Positions 8,156-14,663 of a DNA stretch of 30,010 nucleotides are shown piece by piece. Position 1 is the first letter of the stretch, and each line of letters starts with the position of its first letter. Under the pieces are notes generated by a model. It was not told the DNA's origin, searched no databases, and was given only the letters and a program-made list of their open reading frames with translations. Position numbers and translations under genes: made by a program. Origin of the DNA: a virus; the IMG/VR virus record IMGVR_UViG_3300032288_005342, positions 1 through 30,010 of that record; one strand, 5' to 3'.

Positions 8156-8573
8156 AATTCAGGAAATTGTTAAAGAAGAGTTAACTCCTAAAAAGAAACT
8201 TAAAAAGGAGGCTTCCGTAACTGCAAATGTTGCTGGATATGATACTCCTCGTGCATTTAACTCCGATGGTTCACACACTAAGGGGTATGTAAAGCGAATG
8301 GCTGGGGTAGCAGGATATTCAGCTGTGAATGAAAACAGATATTATGCATTAAAAAAAGAAGATAAAACTCCCAATCAAAAAATTGGTATAGGTATTCGCG
8401 AGATGAGAAAGCAGATTGGTGAGATAGAGAAATTCTTAGAATGGTATGGTAAGATTAAGAATGAGAATGGAATGAAGAGTAACGATTTTTGGAAAAGAAC
8501 AAATAAGCATATTTATAAGATAAAAGAGAGGTTACAAGGTATTAGAGAAAAGATTAACACACTTTATAAGTAA
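8124..8573 (+). CDS. Small head-region protein with targeting-like N-terminus (gp67/gp68 position)
   Basis: 149 residues. It starts MLSPIGRLRSKIQEIVKEEL, a basic amphipathic helix ending in IVKEE, then a TANVAGYDTPRAFN segment (34-47) and VAGYSAVNENRYYAL (62-76), the 'AGYxTPxAF' signature common in marine T4-like head clusters. The C-terminal half is basic and helical. Function unknown. Start at 8124 lies inside the end of the previous gene (32-base overlap); no other start keeps the amphipathic N-terminus. The N-terminal pattern recurs in the next genes and may be a capsid-targeting peptide cut by the prohead protease; this is inference. Confidence 0.75.
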   Translation: MLSPIGRLRSKIQEIVKEELTPKKKLKKEASVTANVAGYDTPRAFNSDGSHTKGYVKRMAGVAGYSAVNENRYYALKKEDKTPNQKIGIGIREMRKQIGEIEKFLEWYGKIKNENGMKSNDFWKRTNKHIYKIKERLQGIREKINTLYK

Positions 8574-8578
8574 ACGAT

Positions 8579-9007
8579 ATGAAAATCACACGCGAGCAAC
8601 TCCAATCTATTGTAAAAGAGGTAATGCAAGAAGAAAGCGATTACCAAGATTATTTCAAAACAATGCTAAACAAGCATGGGGTAAAATCACCAGCTGAGTT
8701 CAAATCCGATGAAGAGCGTAAAAATTTCTTCAATAAGGTAGAAGCAGGATGGGATGGAGTTAACGAAAGAATTAAAGAAATTCGTGCCGAACAATCAAGA
8801 AGAGTTGAGGCATTAAAATTAAAAGAAGCCGAAGAAGAAGCTAGATTACAAAAAGAAGCAGAAGAAAAGGCTCAACAACTAAAAGAATTGAATGATAAAA
8901 TTGATAATGCTATTGAAACATTAGAAGCACTCCGCCCTGTACAAGAAGAAGTACCCCCTATGCAACAATCAGAAGTTCCATTTCAGGAATACAAAAAGAA
9001 AAAATAA
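8579..9007 (+). CDS. Small coiled-coil head-region protein with targeting-like N-terminus
   Basis: 142 residues. N-terminus MKITREQLQSIVKEVMQEE is the clearest copy of the recurrent 'MKxTxxxLxxIVKE' tag. Residues 20-62 (DYQDYFKTMLNKHGVKSPAE, then EERKNFFNKVEAGWDG) match a short conserved domain seen in other T4-like phages before gene 21. Residues 63-122 are a Glu/Lys/Ala-rich continuous helix, almost certainly coiled coil. The tail is Pro/Gln-rich and ends in a lysine run. A scaffolding-core or internal protein role is suggested by location immediately before the protease; not proven. Five-base gap to the previous gene. Confidence 0.75.
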   Translation: MKITREQLQSIVKEVMQEESDYQDYFKTMLNKHGVKSPAEFKSDEERKNFFNKVEAGWDGVNERIKEIRAEQSRRVEALKLKEAEEEARLQKEAEEKAQQLKELNDKIDNAIETLEALRPVQEEVPPMQQSEVPFQEYKKKK

Positions 9008-9025
9008 TTTCTGATTTCAATTCAT

Positions 9026-9625
9026 ATGAAAACACTTTTAGTAGAGACAAGACTTTTTGAGGGTAAATTGCAAGAAAACGATAACGGTGTTGTTCTTGTT
9101 AAAGGTGTACTACAAAGAGCGGATGCACAAAACCAAAATGGTAGAGTGTATCCTAAAGAAATACTTGAAAGAGAAGTAAAGAAGTATCAACAACTTATTA
9201 AAGAAAAAAGAGCATTAGGTGAGTTAGATCACCCTGATAGCTCTGTAATTAATCTTAAAAATGTTTCCCATAATGTAAAAGAATGTCATTGGGAAGGTGA
9301 TGATGTTGTTGGTGTCGTAGAAATACTACCAACTCCATCTGGTAATATCTTAAAAGAATTATTAAAGTGTGGAATTCTATTGGGTATATCTTCCCGTGGA
9401 ATGGGTTCAGTAGAAAACATCGGAGATGGAAAAGTTCAAGTGGGTGAAGATTTTGAGTTATTAGGTTGGGATTTTGTATCTAACCCATCTACTCAGGGTG
9501 CATTTATGGAAACTCTTAATGAATCCGTAAAGAAAGATGTTCGTAAACAAATAGGAACAGATGTATGTGGTGAATGGTGCAAGACACAACACCTTATCAG
9601 AGAAATAATTAGTGAATTAAACTAA
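9026..9625 (+). CDS. 21: Prohead core protease, gp21-like
   Basis: 199 residues, close to T4 gp21 (212). Serine protease of the herpesvirus-assemblin-like phage prohead protease clan; matures the prohead by cutting scaffold, capsid and internal proteins. Visible features: NQNGRVYPKEILEREVKKY (37-55), the family's 'NGRxYP' segment; ELDHPDSS (66-73) with catalytic His69; GILLGISSRGMGSV (116-129) with the nucleophile Ser at 122 or 123; ELLGWDFVSNPS (144-155) with the acidic residues near the third catalytic position. METLNESVKK (161-170) near the C-terminus contains an L-x-E site and may be an autocleavage point. It precedes two very small genes and then the scaffold. Confidence 0.95.
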   Translation: MKTLLVETRLFEGKLQENDNGVVLVKGVLQRADAQNQNGRVYPKEILEREVKKYQQLIKEKRALGELDHPDSSVINLKNVSHNVKECHWEGDDVVGVVEILPTPSGNILKELLKCGILLGISSRGMGSVENIGDGKVQVGEDFELLGWDFVSNPSTQGAFMETLNESVKKDVRKQIGTDVCGEWCKTQHLIREIISELN

Positions 9626-9626
9626 T

Positions 9627-9800
9627 ATGAAACTTACTCAAGTAGAATTAAGAACCCTTATTAGAGAAGAAATAAAGAAATTGTGTGAGAATCTAATGGT
9701 GGCTTGCCGAAATTGTGGATGGCAGTGGAAATTCAAAGAAGGTGGAAACGACCCGTATCTATGCCATAAATGTGGTGGGCATGGTGTAATAATAAAATAA
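9627..9800 (+). CDS. 57-residue zinc-ribbon protein with targeting-like N-terminus
   Basis: Short gene translated by hand: it begins MKLTQVELRTLIREEIKKLC and continues with a compact zinc ribbon, C27-RN-C30-GWQW ... C46-HK-C49-GG. The sequence type 'CxxCGWxW...GG.DPYxCHKCG' is one I recall from many marine phages, usually annotated as hypothetical. The N-terminal 15-18 residues repeat the tag found on the two proteins before gene 21. It starts one base after the protease stop and lies in the same operon. Zinc binding is strongly suggested by the four cysteines; nucleic-acid binding or a packaged structural role is inference. Confidence 0.8.
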   Translation: MKLTQVELRTLIREEIKKLCENLMVACRNCGWQWKFKEGGNDPYLCHKCGGHGVIIK

Positions 9801-9821
9801 TCAAACTAAAACAAATAAGTT

Positions 9822-10019
9822 ATGTTAATAGTAAAAGTAAATGGAAATATTGAGAAAGCATTGAAACTTCTCAAAAATAAGGTTATCAAAACACAACAAG
9901 TTCAAGAGTTACAAAAAAGAACAGAGTATGTAAAACCATCGGTAAAGCGTAGAACTGAAATTAAAGATGCGATATACCGACAGAAAAAAAGAACTCAAAC
10001 TGAAAAAGATTACAACTAA
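9822..10019 (+). CDS. rpsU: Ribosomal protein bS21 (phage-encoded)
   Basis: 65 residues, the normal size of bS21. It shows V.VNGNIEKALK.LK (3-18), then the Arg/Lys-rich helix LQKRTEYVKPSVKRRTEI (30-47), and DAIYRQKKR (49-57). Alignment by eye to bS21 is straightforward, with KPSV and AxYxQK resembling Bacteroidota versions more than the KPTxERKRAKA type of Proteobacteria. bS21 sits near the 3' end of 16S rRNA on the small subunit and affects mRNA selection. Phage-encoded bS21 genes are known from environmental phages. The gene follows the zinc-ribbon gene by 21 bases, starts with aagttATG without a Shine-Dalgarno sequence, and is followed at once by a terminator, so it is co-transcribed with head genes and likely made late. 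Confidence 0.88.
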   Translation: MLIVKVNGNIEKALKLLKNKVIKTQQVQELQKRTEYVKPSVKRRTEIKDAIYRQKKRTQTEKDYN

Positions 10020-10024
10020 ATTTG

Positions 10025-10053
10025 AAGGAGAGAATAAAAAACTCTCCTTTTTT
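10025..10053 (+). terminator. Intrinsic terminator after rpsU
   Basis: AAGGAGAG (10025-10032) pairs perfectly with CTCTCCTT (10042-10049) around a 9-base A-rich loop, followed by a run of T to 10053 and more T-rich sequence. It closes the portal-distal head cluster ending with rpsU. Confidence 0.88.
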
Positions 10054-10075
10054 ATTTGTTTTATCATAAATTCAT

Positions 10076-10085
10076 ATACTTATAC
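10076..10085 (+). promoter_or_regulatory. ATACTTATAC motif (candidate late promoter core)
   Basis: Variant of the recurrent intergenic motif, placed after the rpsU terminator and 103 bases before the scaffold ATG. With a terminator upstream, a promoter here is needed to express the scaffold and capsid genes. Confidence 0.5.
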
Positions 10086-10092
10086 TTAATTG

Positions 10093-10128
10093 ATTGAAAT
10101 ACTCTATCCATTTTATATAGAGTTCAAT
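10093..10128 (+). promoter_or_regulatory. Stem-loop in the leader of the scaffold gene
   Basis: ACTCTAT (10101-10107) pairs with ATAGAGT (10117-10123) around a 9-base loop. After a 3-base bulge, ATTGA (10093-10097) pairs with TCAAT (10124-10128), giving 12 base pairs in total. There is no T-run after it, so it is not an intrinsic terminator. It lies 60 bases before the ATG and could stabilise the mRNA or control translation. The leader also carries TTCGGGCACAAAA at 10146-10158. Confidence 0.5.
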
Positions 10129-10188
10129 ATAATCAAGTAATCTTATTCGGGCACAAAATCTATTAGCCTGAGCAAATCATAGAAGAAT

Positions 10189-11376
10189 ATGACAAGCAAA
10201 CTATTAAAAGAAGCAATTGCTGATGCAAAAGCCGTAAGAGAAACTGCTCTTGCTAATGCAAAAATCGCTCTTGAGGAAGCTTTCACTCCTAAACTTCAAT
10301 CTATGCTTTCTAGAAAATTAAAAGAAGAATTAGAAGGCGATGAAATTGAAGAGGATGAAGACCTAAAAGAGAACGATGAATCTTCCGAAATCGGTAAGGG
10401 TGATAACAAACAACCCGCAGCCAAAGCGTTTGATTCTGCAGCAGATTCTAATGAGCTAGGAAAAGCAGGTGTTAAAAAACAAACTGCAGCAACTGGTGAA
10501 GAGGATGATAATGTAGAAGTAGTCGCAGAAGGTGAAGACCTTGAAGAAGATGATGTTACTGGTGCAACCGCTGGAACTGGCCTTAATGTAAAAGAAGGCG
10601 AGGAAGGTGAGGAAGTACATGAAGGCGAAGAAATCGCTAAAGAAGGTGAAGAAATCGCTAAAGAAGGTGATGATGAACACGATATTGAATTGAGTGAAAT
10701 CATTGCCGAATTAGAAGATGAACTCGCTAAAGAAGGTGAAGAAATCGCTAAAGAAGGTGAAGAACCTGCTTATGAAGGTGAAGAACCTGTAGCTAAAGAA
10801 GGTGAAGAGCCTGTAGCTAAAGAAGGTGAAGAGCCTGTAGCTAAAGAAGGTGAAGAACTTGATTTAGATGAAATCCTAAGAGAAATGGGATATGGTGATG
10901 CACCTGCAGTTGAAGAAGATGAAGAGTTAGAAATTGACCTTTCAAAAGAAGGTGAAGAAACTGCTCCTAATGCTGACGCACTTCAAAAAGAGGTTGAGGA
11001 AAAAGAAGAGGAATTAAAAGAAGCATACAAAGTTATCAAGTCTCTAAAAGGTACAATCAATGAGGTTAACCTTTTGAACGCGAAACTTCTTTATGTTAAC
11101 AAACTATTCCGTTCTTACAACTTAACCAACGAACAAAAATCTAAAATCGTTGAGACTTTAGACAGAACCAAAAATGTAAGAGAAGTTAAATTGGTTTACT
11201 CTACTATCGCTGAGTCTTTCAAGGCTGGTGCTGGTGTAACAAGAAAACCCGTTGCTAAACTTACTGAAAGTTATGCATCAAAACCAGCTAAATCTACTGC
11301 CCCTGCAAAGAAAGTAATTTCTGAGAGTGTGGACATGGCAAATAGATTCAAAAAACTTGCTGGTATCAACAAATAA
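10189..11376 (+). CDS. 22: Prohead scaffold (core) protein, gp22-like
   Basis: 395 residues. Main internal scaffold around which the capsid assembles and which is later degraded by the protease. The N-terminus MTSKLLKEAIADAKAVRETA and the following EEAFTPKLQSMLSRKL (29-44) match scaffold proteins of marine T4-like phages. Residues about 45-265 are extremely acidic and carry KEGEE-type repeats (EEIAKEG, EEPVAKEG). Residues about 268-310 (LQKEVEEKEEELKEAYKVIK and onward) are coiled coil, then a helical C-terminus with KLTESYAS and VISESVDM, both fitting an (L/I)-x-E/S protease site. T4 gp22 is 269 residues, so the acidic repeat tract accounts for the extra length. It lies directly before the major capsid gene, as in T4. 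Confidence 0.9.
   Translation: MTSKLLKEAIADAKAVRETALANAKIALEEAFTPKLQSMLSRKLKEELEGDEIEEDEDLKENDESSEIGKGDNKQPAAKAFDSAADSNELGKAGVKKQTAATGEEDDNVEVVAEGEDLEEDDVTGATAGTGLNVKEGEEGEEVHEGEEIAKEGEEIAKEGDDEHDIELSEIIAELEDELAKEGEEIAKEGEEPAYEGEEPVAKEGEEPVAKEGEEPVAKEGEELDLDEILREMGYGDAPAVEEDEELEIDLSKEGEETAPNADALQKEVEEKEEELKEAYKVIKSLKGTINEVNLLNAKLLYVNKLFRSYNLTNEQKSKIVETLDRTKNVREVKLVYSTIAESFKAGAGVTRKPVAKLTESYASKPAKSTAPAKKVISESVDMANRFKKLAGINK
10591..10857 (+). repeat. In-frame tandem repeats encoding KEGEE units in the scaffold gene
   Basis: Imperfect 21-24-base repeats in frame. A 24-base unit encoding GEEPVAKE occurs three times in a row at 10777-10800, 10801-10824 and 10825-10848, identical or nearly so. A 21-base unit encoding EEIAKEG occurs at 10627-10647, 10648-10668 and again at 10738-10758. 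The near identity suggests recent slippage or unequal crossing-over. The product is a highly charged, probably unfolded spacer. Confidence 0.9.
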
Positions 11377-11393
11377 ACTAAACAACAAACACA

Positions 11394-13010
11394 ATGGCAA
11401 ATTTCAATGTAAAATCATTGCTTGAGGCAAAAAATCCTCAATCCATTATGTTGGAGCAAACTCGTGGACTTAAAAAGAAGTGGGATAAAACCGGCTTACT
11501 TGAAGGTTTAAGAGAAAGAGAACAACATTCAATGGCGGTTCTATTAGAGAACCAAGCTCAGCAACTTCTTGCTGAAGCATCTCAGACCAACGCAAACGGT
11601 CAGGGTTCTGAAGAATGGTCTGGTGTAGCACTTCCACTTGTAAGAAGAATCTTCGGTGAAATCGCTGCAAAAGAGTTCGTTAGCGTTCAACCTATGAACC
11701 TACCTTCAGGACTTATCTTCTTCATGGATTTCAAATATGGTAACACTAAAGGTGATAAGACTGCTCTTAGCTCACTTTATGGTGGTACAGGTGCGAAATT
11801 CGGTAGAACTGATGCAGTTTCTGGTGGTCTTTATGGTAACGGAACATATGGATATTCACTTCCTTCCCAATCTATTTCAACTACCGTAGCAGTAGGTGCA
11901 ACTACCGCTTCATGGGCAGATGTAGGTTTCCGCCAAGAGTATTCTGCATCAATGGCTGCATCTCAGCTAAAGAAAATTACTATTGCGGCAAACCAGTTAA
12001 CAAACGCAGATTTTGAAGCAGTAAAATCCTTTACTTTAGTTCAATCTGGTATAGTTGCTAACTATAATGAATTTGCTACACATGATTATGCTGCAGCAAC
12101 TGCGTCATTCATCGTGTCTGCATCTCGTACAGACCACTTTACTACATTTACAAGTGTAAGATATAGCACTCAGCCTACATCTTTTGCTCGTGGTGATTTT
12201 GAAGACCAGAATCCTATCGTTGATGGTGGTGCTGGTGCATCTTCAGGAACTAATTTGAATATTCCTGAAATTGATCTTGAGTTGAAGAGTGAATCCATCG
12301 TTGCCAAGACTCGTAAGTTAAAGGCAGTGTGGACTCCTGAATTAGCGCAAGACTTGAACGCGTATCACTCAATTGATGCTGAAGCTGAATTAACTTCAAT
12401 GTTAAGTGAGTATATCTCATTGGAAATTGACCTTGAGATTCTTGATATGTTACAAGTTAACGCTCTAACTACGGATTACTGGTCAGCAACCGTAGGTGAG
12501 GAATACAACCCTTCAACTGGCGTATGGGCCGGTGGTAACTCTTCACTTGCTTATCAGAAGTCAACATGGTTCCAGACTCTTGGTGTGAAAATCAACAAGG
12601 TGTCTAACAAAATCCATCAATTGACGATGAGAGGAGGTGCAAACTTTATCGTAGCTTCTCCTGATGTATGTACGATTCTTGAGTCTATCCCTGGCTTCCA
12701 TGTGAATGCTGAGAAGGATGCACTTCAGTTCGCAGCAGGTGTATCAGTAGTAGGTAGCATTTCTAATCGTTACACAGTTTATAAGAACCCTTACATGACC
12801 CACAACCAAATTCTGTTGGGTTACAAAGGTGCTAACTTCTTAGAGACTGGTGCCGTTTACGCTCCTTATGTACCTCTAATTATGACACCTCTTGTCTATG
12901 ATCCTGATAACTTCACTCCTAGACGCGGTGTTATGACCCGTTACGCTAAGAAGATGGTAAGACCTGAATTCTATGGTCGCATCTTCGTGAAGGATTTGAA
13001 CTTAATCTAA
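11394..13010 (+). CDS. 23: Major capsid protein, gp23-like
   Basis: 538 residues (T4 gp23 has 521). HK97-fold shell protein. Recognisable T4-family segments: LVRRIFGEIAAKEFVSVQPM (82-101) with MNLPSG following (T4 has 'GVQPMNSPTG'), FKYGNTKGDKTAL, the central IVAKTRKLKAVWTPELAQDL region (T4 'SRALKAEYSIELAQDL'), and a C-terminal FTPRRGVMTRYAKKMVRPEF. The N-terminal about 61 residues are Leu/Glu/Lys-rich and helical, like the T4 delta peptide; LLAE61/ASQT resembles the T4 maturation site (FLTE65/AEIG), so the mature protein probably begins at Ala62. The start follows a 17-base A/C-rich gap. Codon choice looks more C-ending than in neighbouring genes, consistent with high expression. A strong terminator follows. 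Confidence 0.97.
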   Translation: MANFNVKSLLEAKNPQSIMLEQTRGLKKKWDKTGLLEGLREREQHSMAVLLENQAQQLLAEASQTNANGQGSEEWSGVALPLVRRIFGEIAAKEFVSVQPMNLPSGLIFFMDFKYGNTKGDKTALSSLYGGTGAKFGRTDAVSGGLYGNGTYGYSLPSQSISTTVAVGATTASWADVGFRQEYSASMAASQLKKITIAANQLTNADFEAVKSFTLVQSGIVANYNEFATHDYAAATASFIVSASRTDHFTTFTSVRYSTQPTSFARGDFEDQNPIVDGGAGASSGTNLNIPEIDLELKSESIVAKTRKLKAVWTPELAQDLNAYHSIDAEAELTSMLSEYISLEIDLEILDMLQVNALTTDYWSATVGEEYNPSTGVWAGGNSSLAYQKSTWFQTLGVKINKVSNKIHQLTMRGGANFIVASPDVCTILESIPGFHVNAEKDALQFAAGVSVVGSISNRYTVYKNPYMTHNQILLGYKGANFLETGAVYAPYVPLIMTPLVYDPDNFTPRRGVMTRYAKKMVRPEFYGRIFVKDLNLI

Positions 13011-13033
13011 TCCTACCGTAGCTGGTTAATAGT

Positions 13034-13069
13034 AAAAAGGGGAGAGCAATCTCCCCTTTTTCTTTTTTG
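13034..13069 (+). terminator. Strong intrinsic terminator after major capsid gene
   Basis: AAAAAGGGGAGA (13034-13045) pairs perfectly with TCTCCCCTTTTT (13050-13061), a 12-base-pair stem closed by a GCAA tetraloop (GNRA type). The descending arm ends in T5, followed by c and T6. It ends the scaffold-capsid transcript 24 bases after the gene 23 stop. The A-rich ascending arm would also form a bidirectional terminator, though no opposing gene exists. Confidence 0.95.
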
Positions 13070-13073
13070 TTCT

Positions 13074-13083
13074 ATACTTATAA
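13074..13083 (+). promoter_or_regulatory. ATACTTATAA motif (candidate late promoter core)
   Basis: Variant of the recurrent motif directly after the capsid-gene terminator and 17 bases before the ATG at 13101. Restart of transcription is required here by the terminator upstream. Confidence 0.5.
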
Positions 13084-13100
13084 GAGTAAACACAATTTAT

Positions 13101-13457
13101 ATGGAAGATATTCTATCAGTTTTATTTCACTCAAGAACACAGAGTCATGTATTCCATTTGGGAACTGATTCTTACTCACAACATATTGCATTACAAAAAT
13201 ACTATGATGGTATAGTTGCTATTGTTGATGGGTTAGCTGAAAGTTGGCAGGGGAAGTATGGAAAAATTCAATTTAAGGCTATTGGTGGTCTTGAACAAAA
13301 TGAAGGTTTAGAATCTGTAATATCTTATTTTGAAAAGATTCTCAAAATTGTGGTAGAAAAAAGAAAAGATATCAAAGAATCATATATACAAAATCAAATA
13401 GATAATGTTGAACAACTTATCTATTCCACTCTATATCTCTTAAAGGAATTAAAGTAA
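13101..13457 (+). CDS. Ferritin/Dps-like four-helix protein
   Basis: 118 residues, all-helical. Residues 15-47 (SHVFHLGTDSYSQHIALQ, then KYYDGIVAIVDGLAE) align without gaps to the ferroxidase helices of E. coli Dps: H16, H28, Q32, D43 and E47 fall at the exact spacing of Dps H51, H63, D67, D78 and E82. Only the D67 position is changed (Gln). I recall a phage family with this signature annotated DUF5856. The C-terminal half has two more predicted helices (67-90, 92-118). At 118 residues it is shorter than Dps (about 167) and lacks its DNA-binding lysine tail, so iron storage or DNA protection is not established; a structural use of the fold is equally possible. Flanked by promoter-like motifs on both sides, so it may form its own unit. 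Confidence 0.7.
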   Translation: MEDILSVLFHSRTQSHVFHLGTDSYSQHIALQKYYDGIVAIVDGLAESWQGKYGKIQFKAIGGLEQNEGLESVISYFEKILKIVVEKRKDIKESYIQNQIDNVEQLIYSTLYLLKELK

Positions 13458-13480
13458 AAGGTTTATTCTAACGATTCTTT

Positions 13481-13490
13481 ATATTTATAC
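13481..13490 (+). promoter_or_regulatory. ATATTTATAC motif (candidate late promoter core)
   Basis: Recurrent intergenic motif in the 47-base gap before the neck genes, 14 bases before the ATG at 13505. Confidence 0.5.
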
Positions 13491-13504
13491 TAAAGAATTG
13501 TCAG

Positions 13505-14662
13505 ATGTCAGTAGATTCCTCAATCAATCATTATCCCGGTTCATCTTCATTTAATGCAGGTGATACCCCCTTTAATATCTATGATAATGATCCTGTATTT
13601 TCCGATGATGCACCAAAAGTAGCTTTATGGTGTGCGCGAAGATTAGGATATCCAATTATAGATGTAGAACTTATTGATGATCAATTTTATGCTTGTTTTG
13701 AAGAGGCAGTATCTGAATATGCAGCACAGGTAAATCAATTCAACATACGAAACAATCTTACAATACTTCAAGGTCAAGATAACAAAGAAGATTATTCTCA
13801 AAAACTTGTTGATGGTACTTTTTTACCCAACATAGTTCGTATGAGTGATGCATATGGAACTCTTAGTGGAGTTGGTGGTAATGTGGATATCAAAAGTGGT
13901 AGTATTAATTTGATAACAGGACAACAAGATTACGACTTAAAAGAATTGGTATCAGATGTATATGAAAGTGGTTCACGGATAGATGTGGTAAGAGTATATT
14001 TTGAAAACAAACCAGCTATTTCTCGTTTTTTTGACCCGTATTCTGTTAGTGGTATGGGTACACTTAACATTACCCAAGAGTTTGGATTTAGCTCATTCTC
14101 TACTGCCACCAAGTTCGTGCTGATGCCATTTTATGAGGATATTCTTCGTATGCAGGCTATTGAGTTCAATGACCAAATCCGCAAATCTGCACATACATTT
14201 AATATCGTTAATAACAAACTAAGTATATTCCCGTTACCTGTAAACGATAGTAAACTATTTTTTGAATACTTTGTGAGGGATGAGTTTGAAAAAAATTCAG
14301 CGTATATCAAATCAAATAAAGTTGCCGATTATTCAAACATCAAATACAACTTTATTCCTTATCGTAAGATAAATGATGTGGGTAGACAGTGGATTAGAAA
14401 GTATACCCTTGCACTTGCAAAAGAATTGTTAGGTGCAATTCGTGAAAAATATAACACTATTCCGATACCAGGTGGAGAAACAACTTTAGATGGTGGACAA
14501 TTGAGAGCAGAGGCAACAACAGAAAAAGAAAATTTAATCACATCCCTGAGAGAAAACCTCGCAGAGTTATCAAGACCTAAGCAGTTTGAATATAAAGCAG
14601 CCGAAGCTAATCAACACATGGAAATGTTACAAAAAGTTCCGTTATTAATTTATATAGGATAA
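13505..14662 (+). CDS. 13: Neck/head-completion protein, gp13-like
   Basis: 385 residues (T4 gp13 has 309). N-terminal TPFNIYDNDPVFSDDAPKVA (21-40) and the following WCARRLGYPIIDVELIDDQF segment are the hallmark of the neck protein found after the capsid gene in marine T4-like phages. The middle has beta-rich segments (GSINLITGQQDYDL, RIDVVRVYFENKP), and the C-terminal half the RQWIRKYTLALAKELLGAIR helix (296-315) and PGGETTLDGGQLRAEA. It would attach to the portal after packaging and, with the next gene's product, seal the head. The next gene starts one base after the stop, matching the T4 13-14-15 order. The exact gp13 name is by synteny and family memory. Confidence 0.8.
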   Translation: MSVDSSINHYPGSSSFNAGDTPFNIYDNDPVFSDDAPKVALWCARRLGYPIIDVELIDDQFYACFEEAVSEYAAQVNQFNIRNNLTILQGQDNKEDYSQKLVDGTFLPNIVRMSDAYGTLSGVGGNVDIKSGSINLITGQQDYDLKELVSDVYESGSRIDVVRVYFENKPAISRFFDPYSVSGMGTLNITQEFGFSSFSTATKFVLMPFYEDILRMQAIEFNDQIRKSAHTFNIVNNKLSIFPLPVNDSKLFFEYFVRDEFEKNSAYIKSNKVADYSNIKYNFIPYRKINDVGRQWIRKYTLALAKELLGAIREKYNTIPIPGGETTLDGGQLRAEATTEKENLITSLRENLAELSRPKQFEYKAAEANQHMEMLQKVPLLIYIG

Positions 14663-14663
14663 C

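Noticed and set aside
8509-8518. ATATTTATAA as another promoter motif
   Set aside because: It lies inside the coding region of the gene at 8124, 61 bases before the next start; kept only as the intragenic match for comparison.
10296-10703. Minus-strand ORF opposite the scaffold gene
   Set aside because: Low-complexity Ser/Pro/Phe translation arising from GAA/GGT repeats on the sense strand.
10777-10848. CRISPR-like tandem repeats
   Set aside because: Repeats are directly adjacent, in frame and lie within a coding gene; there are no unique spacers.
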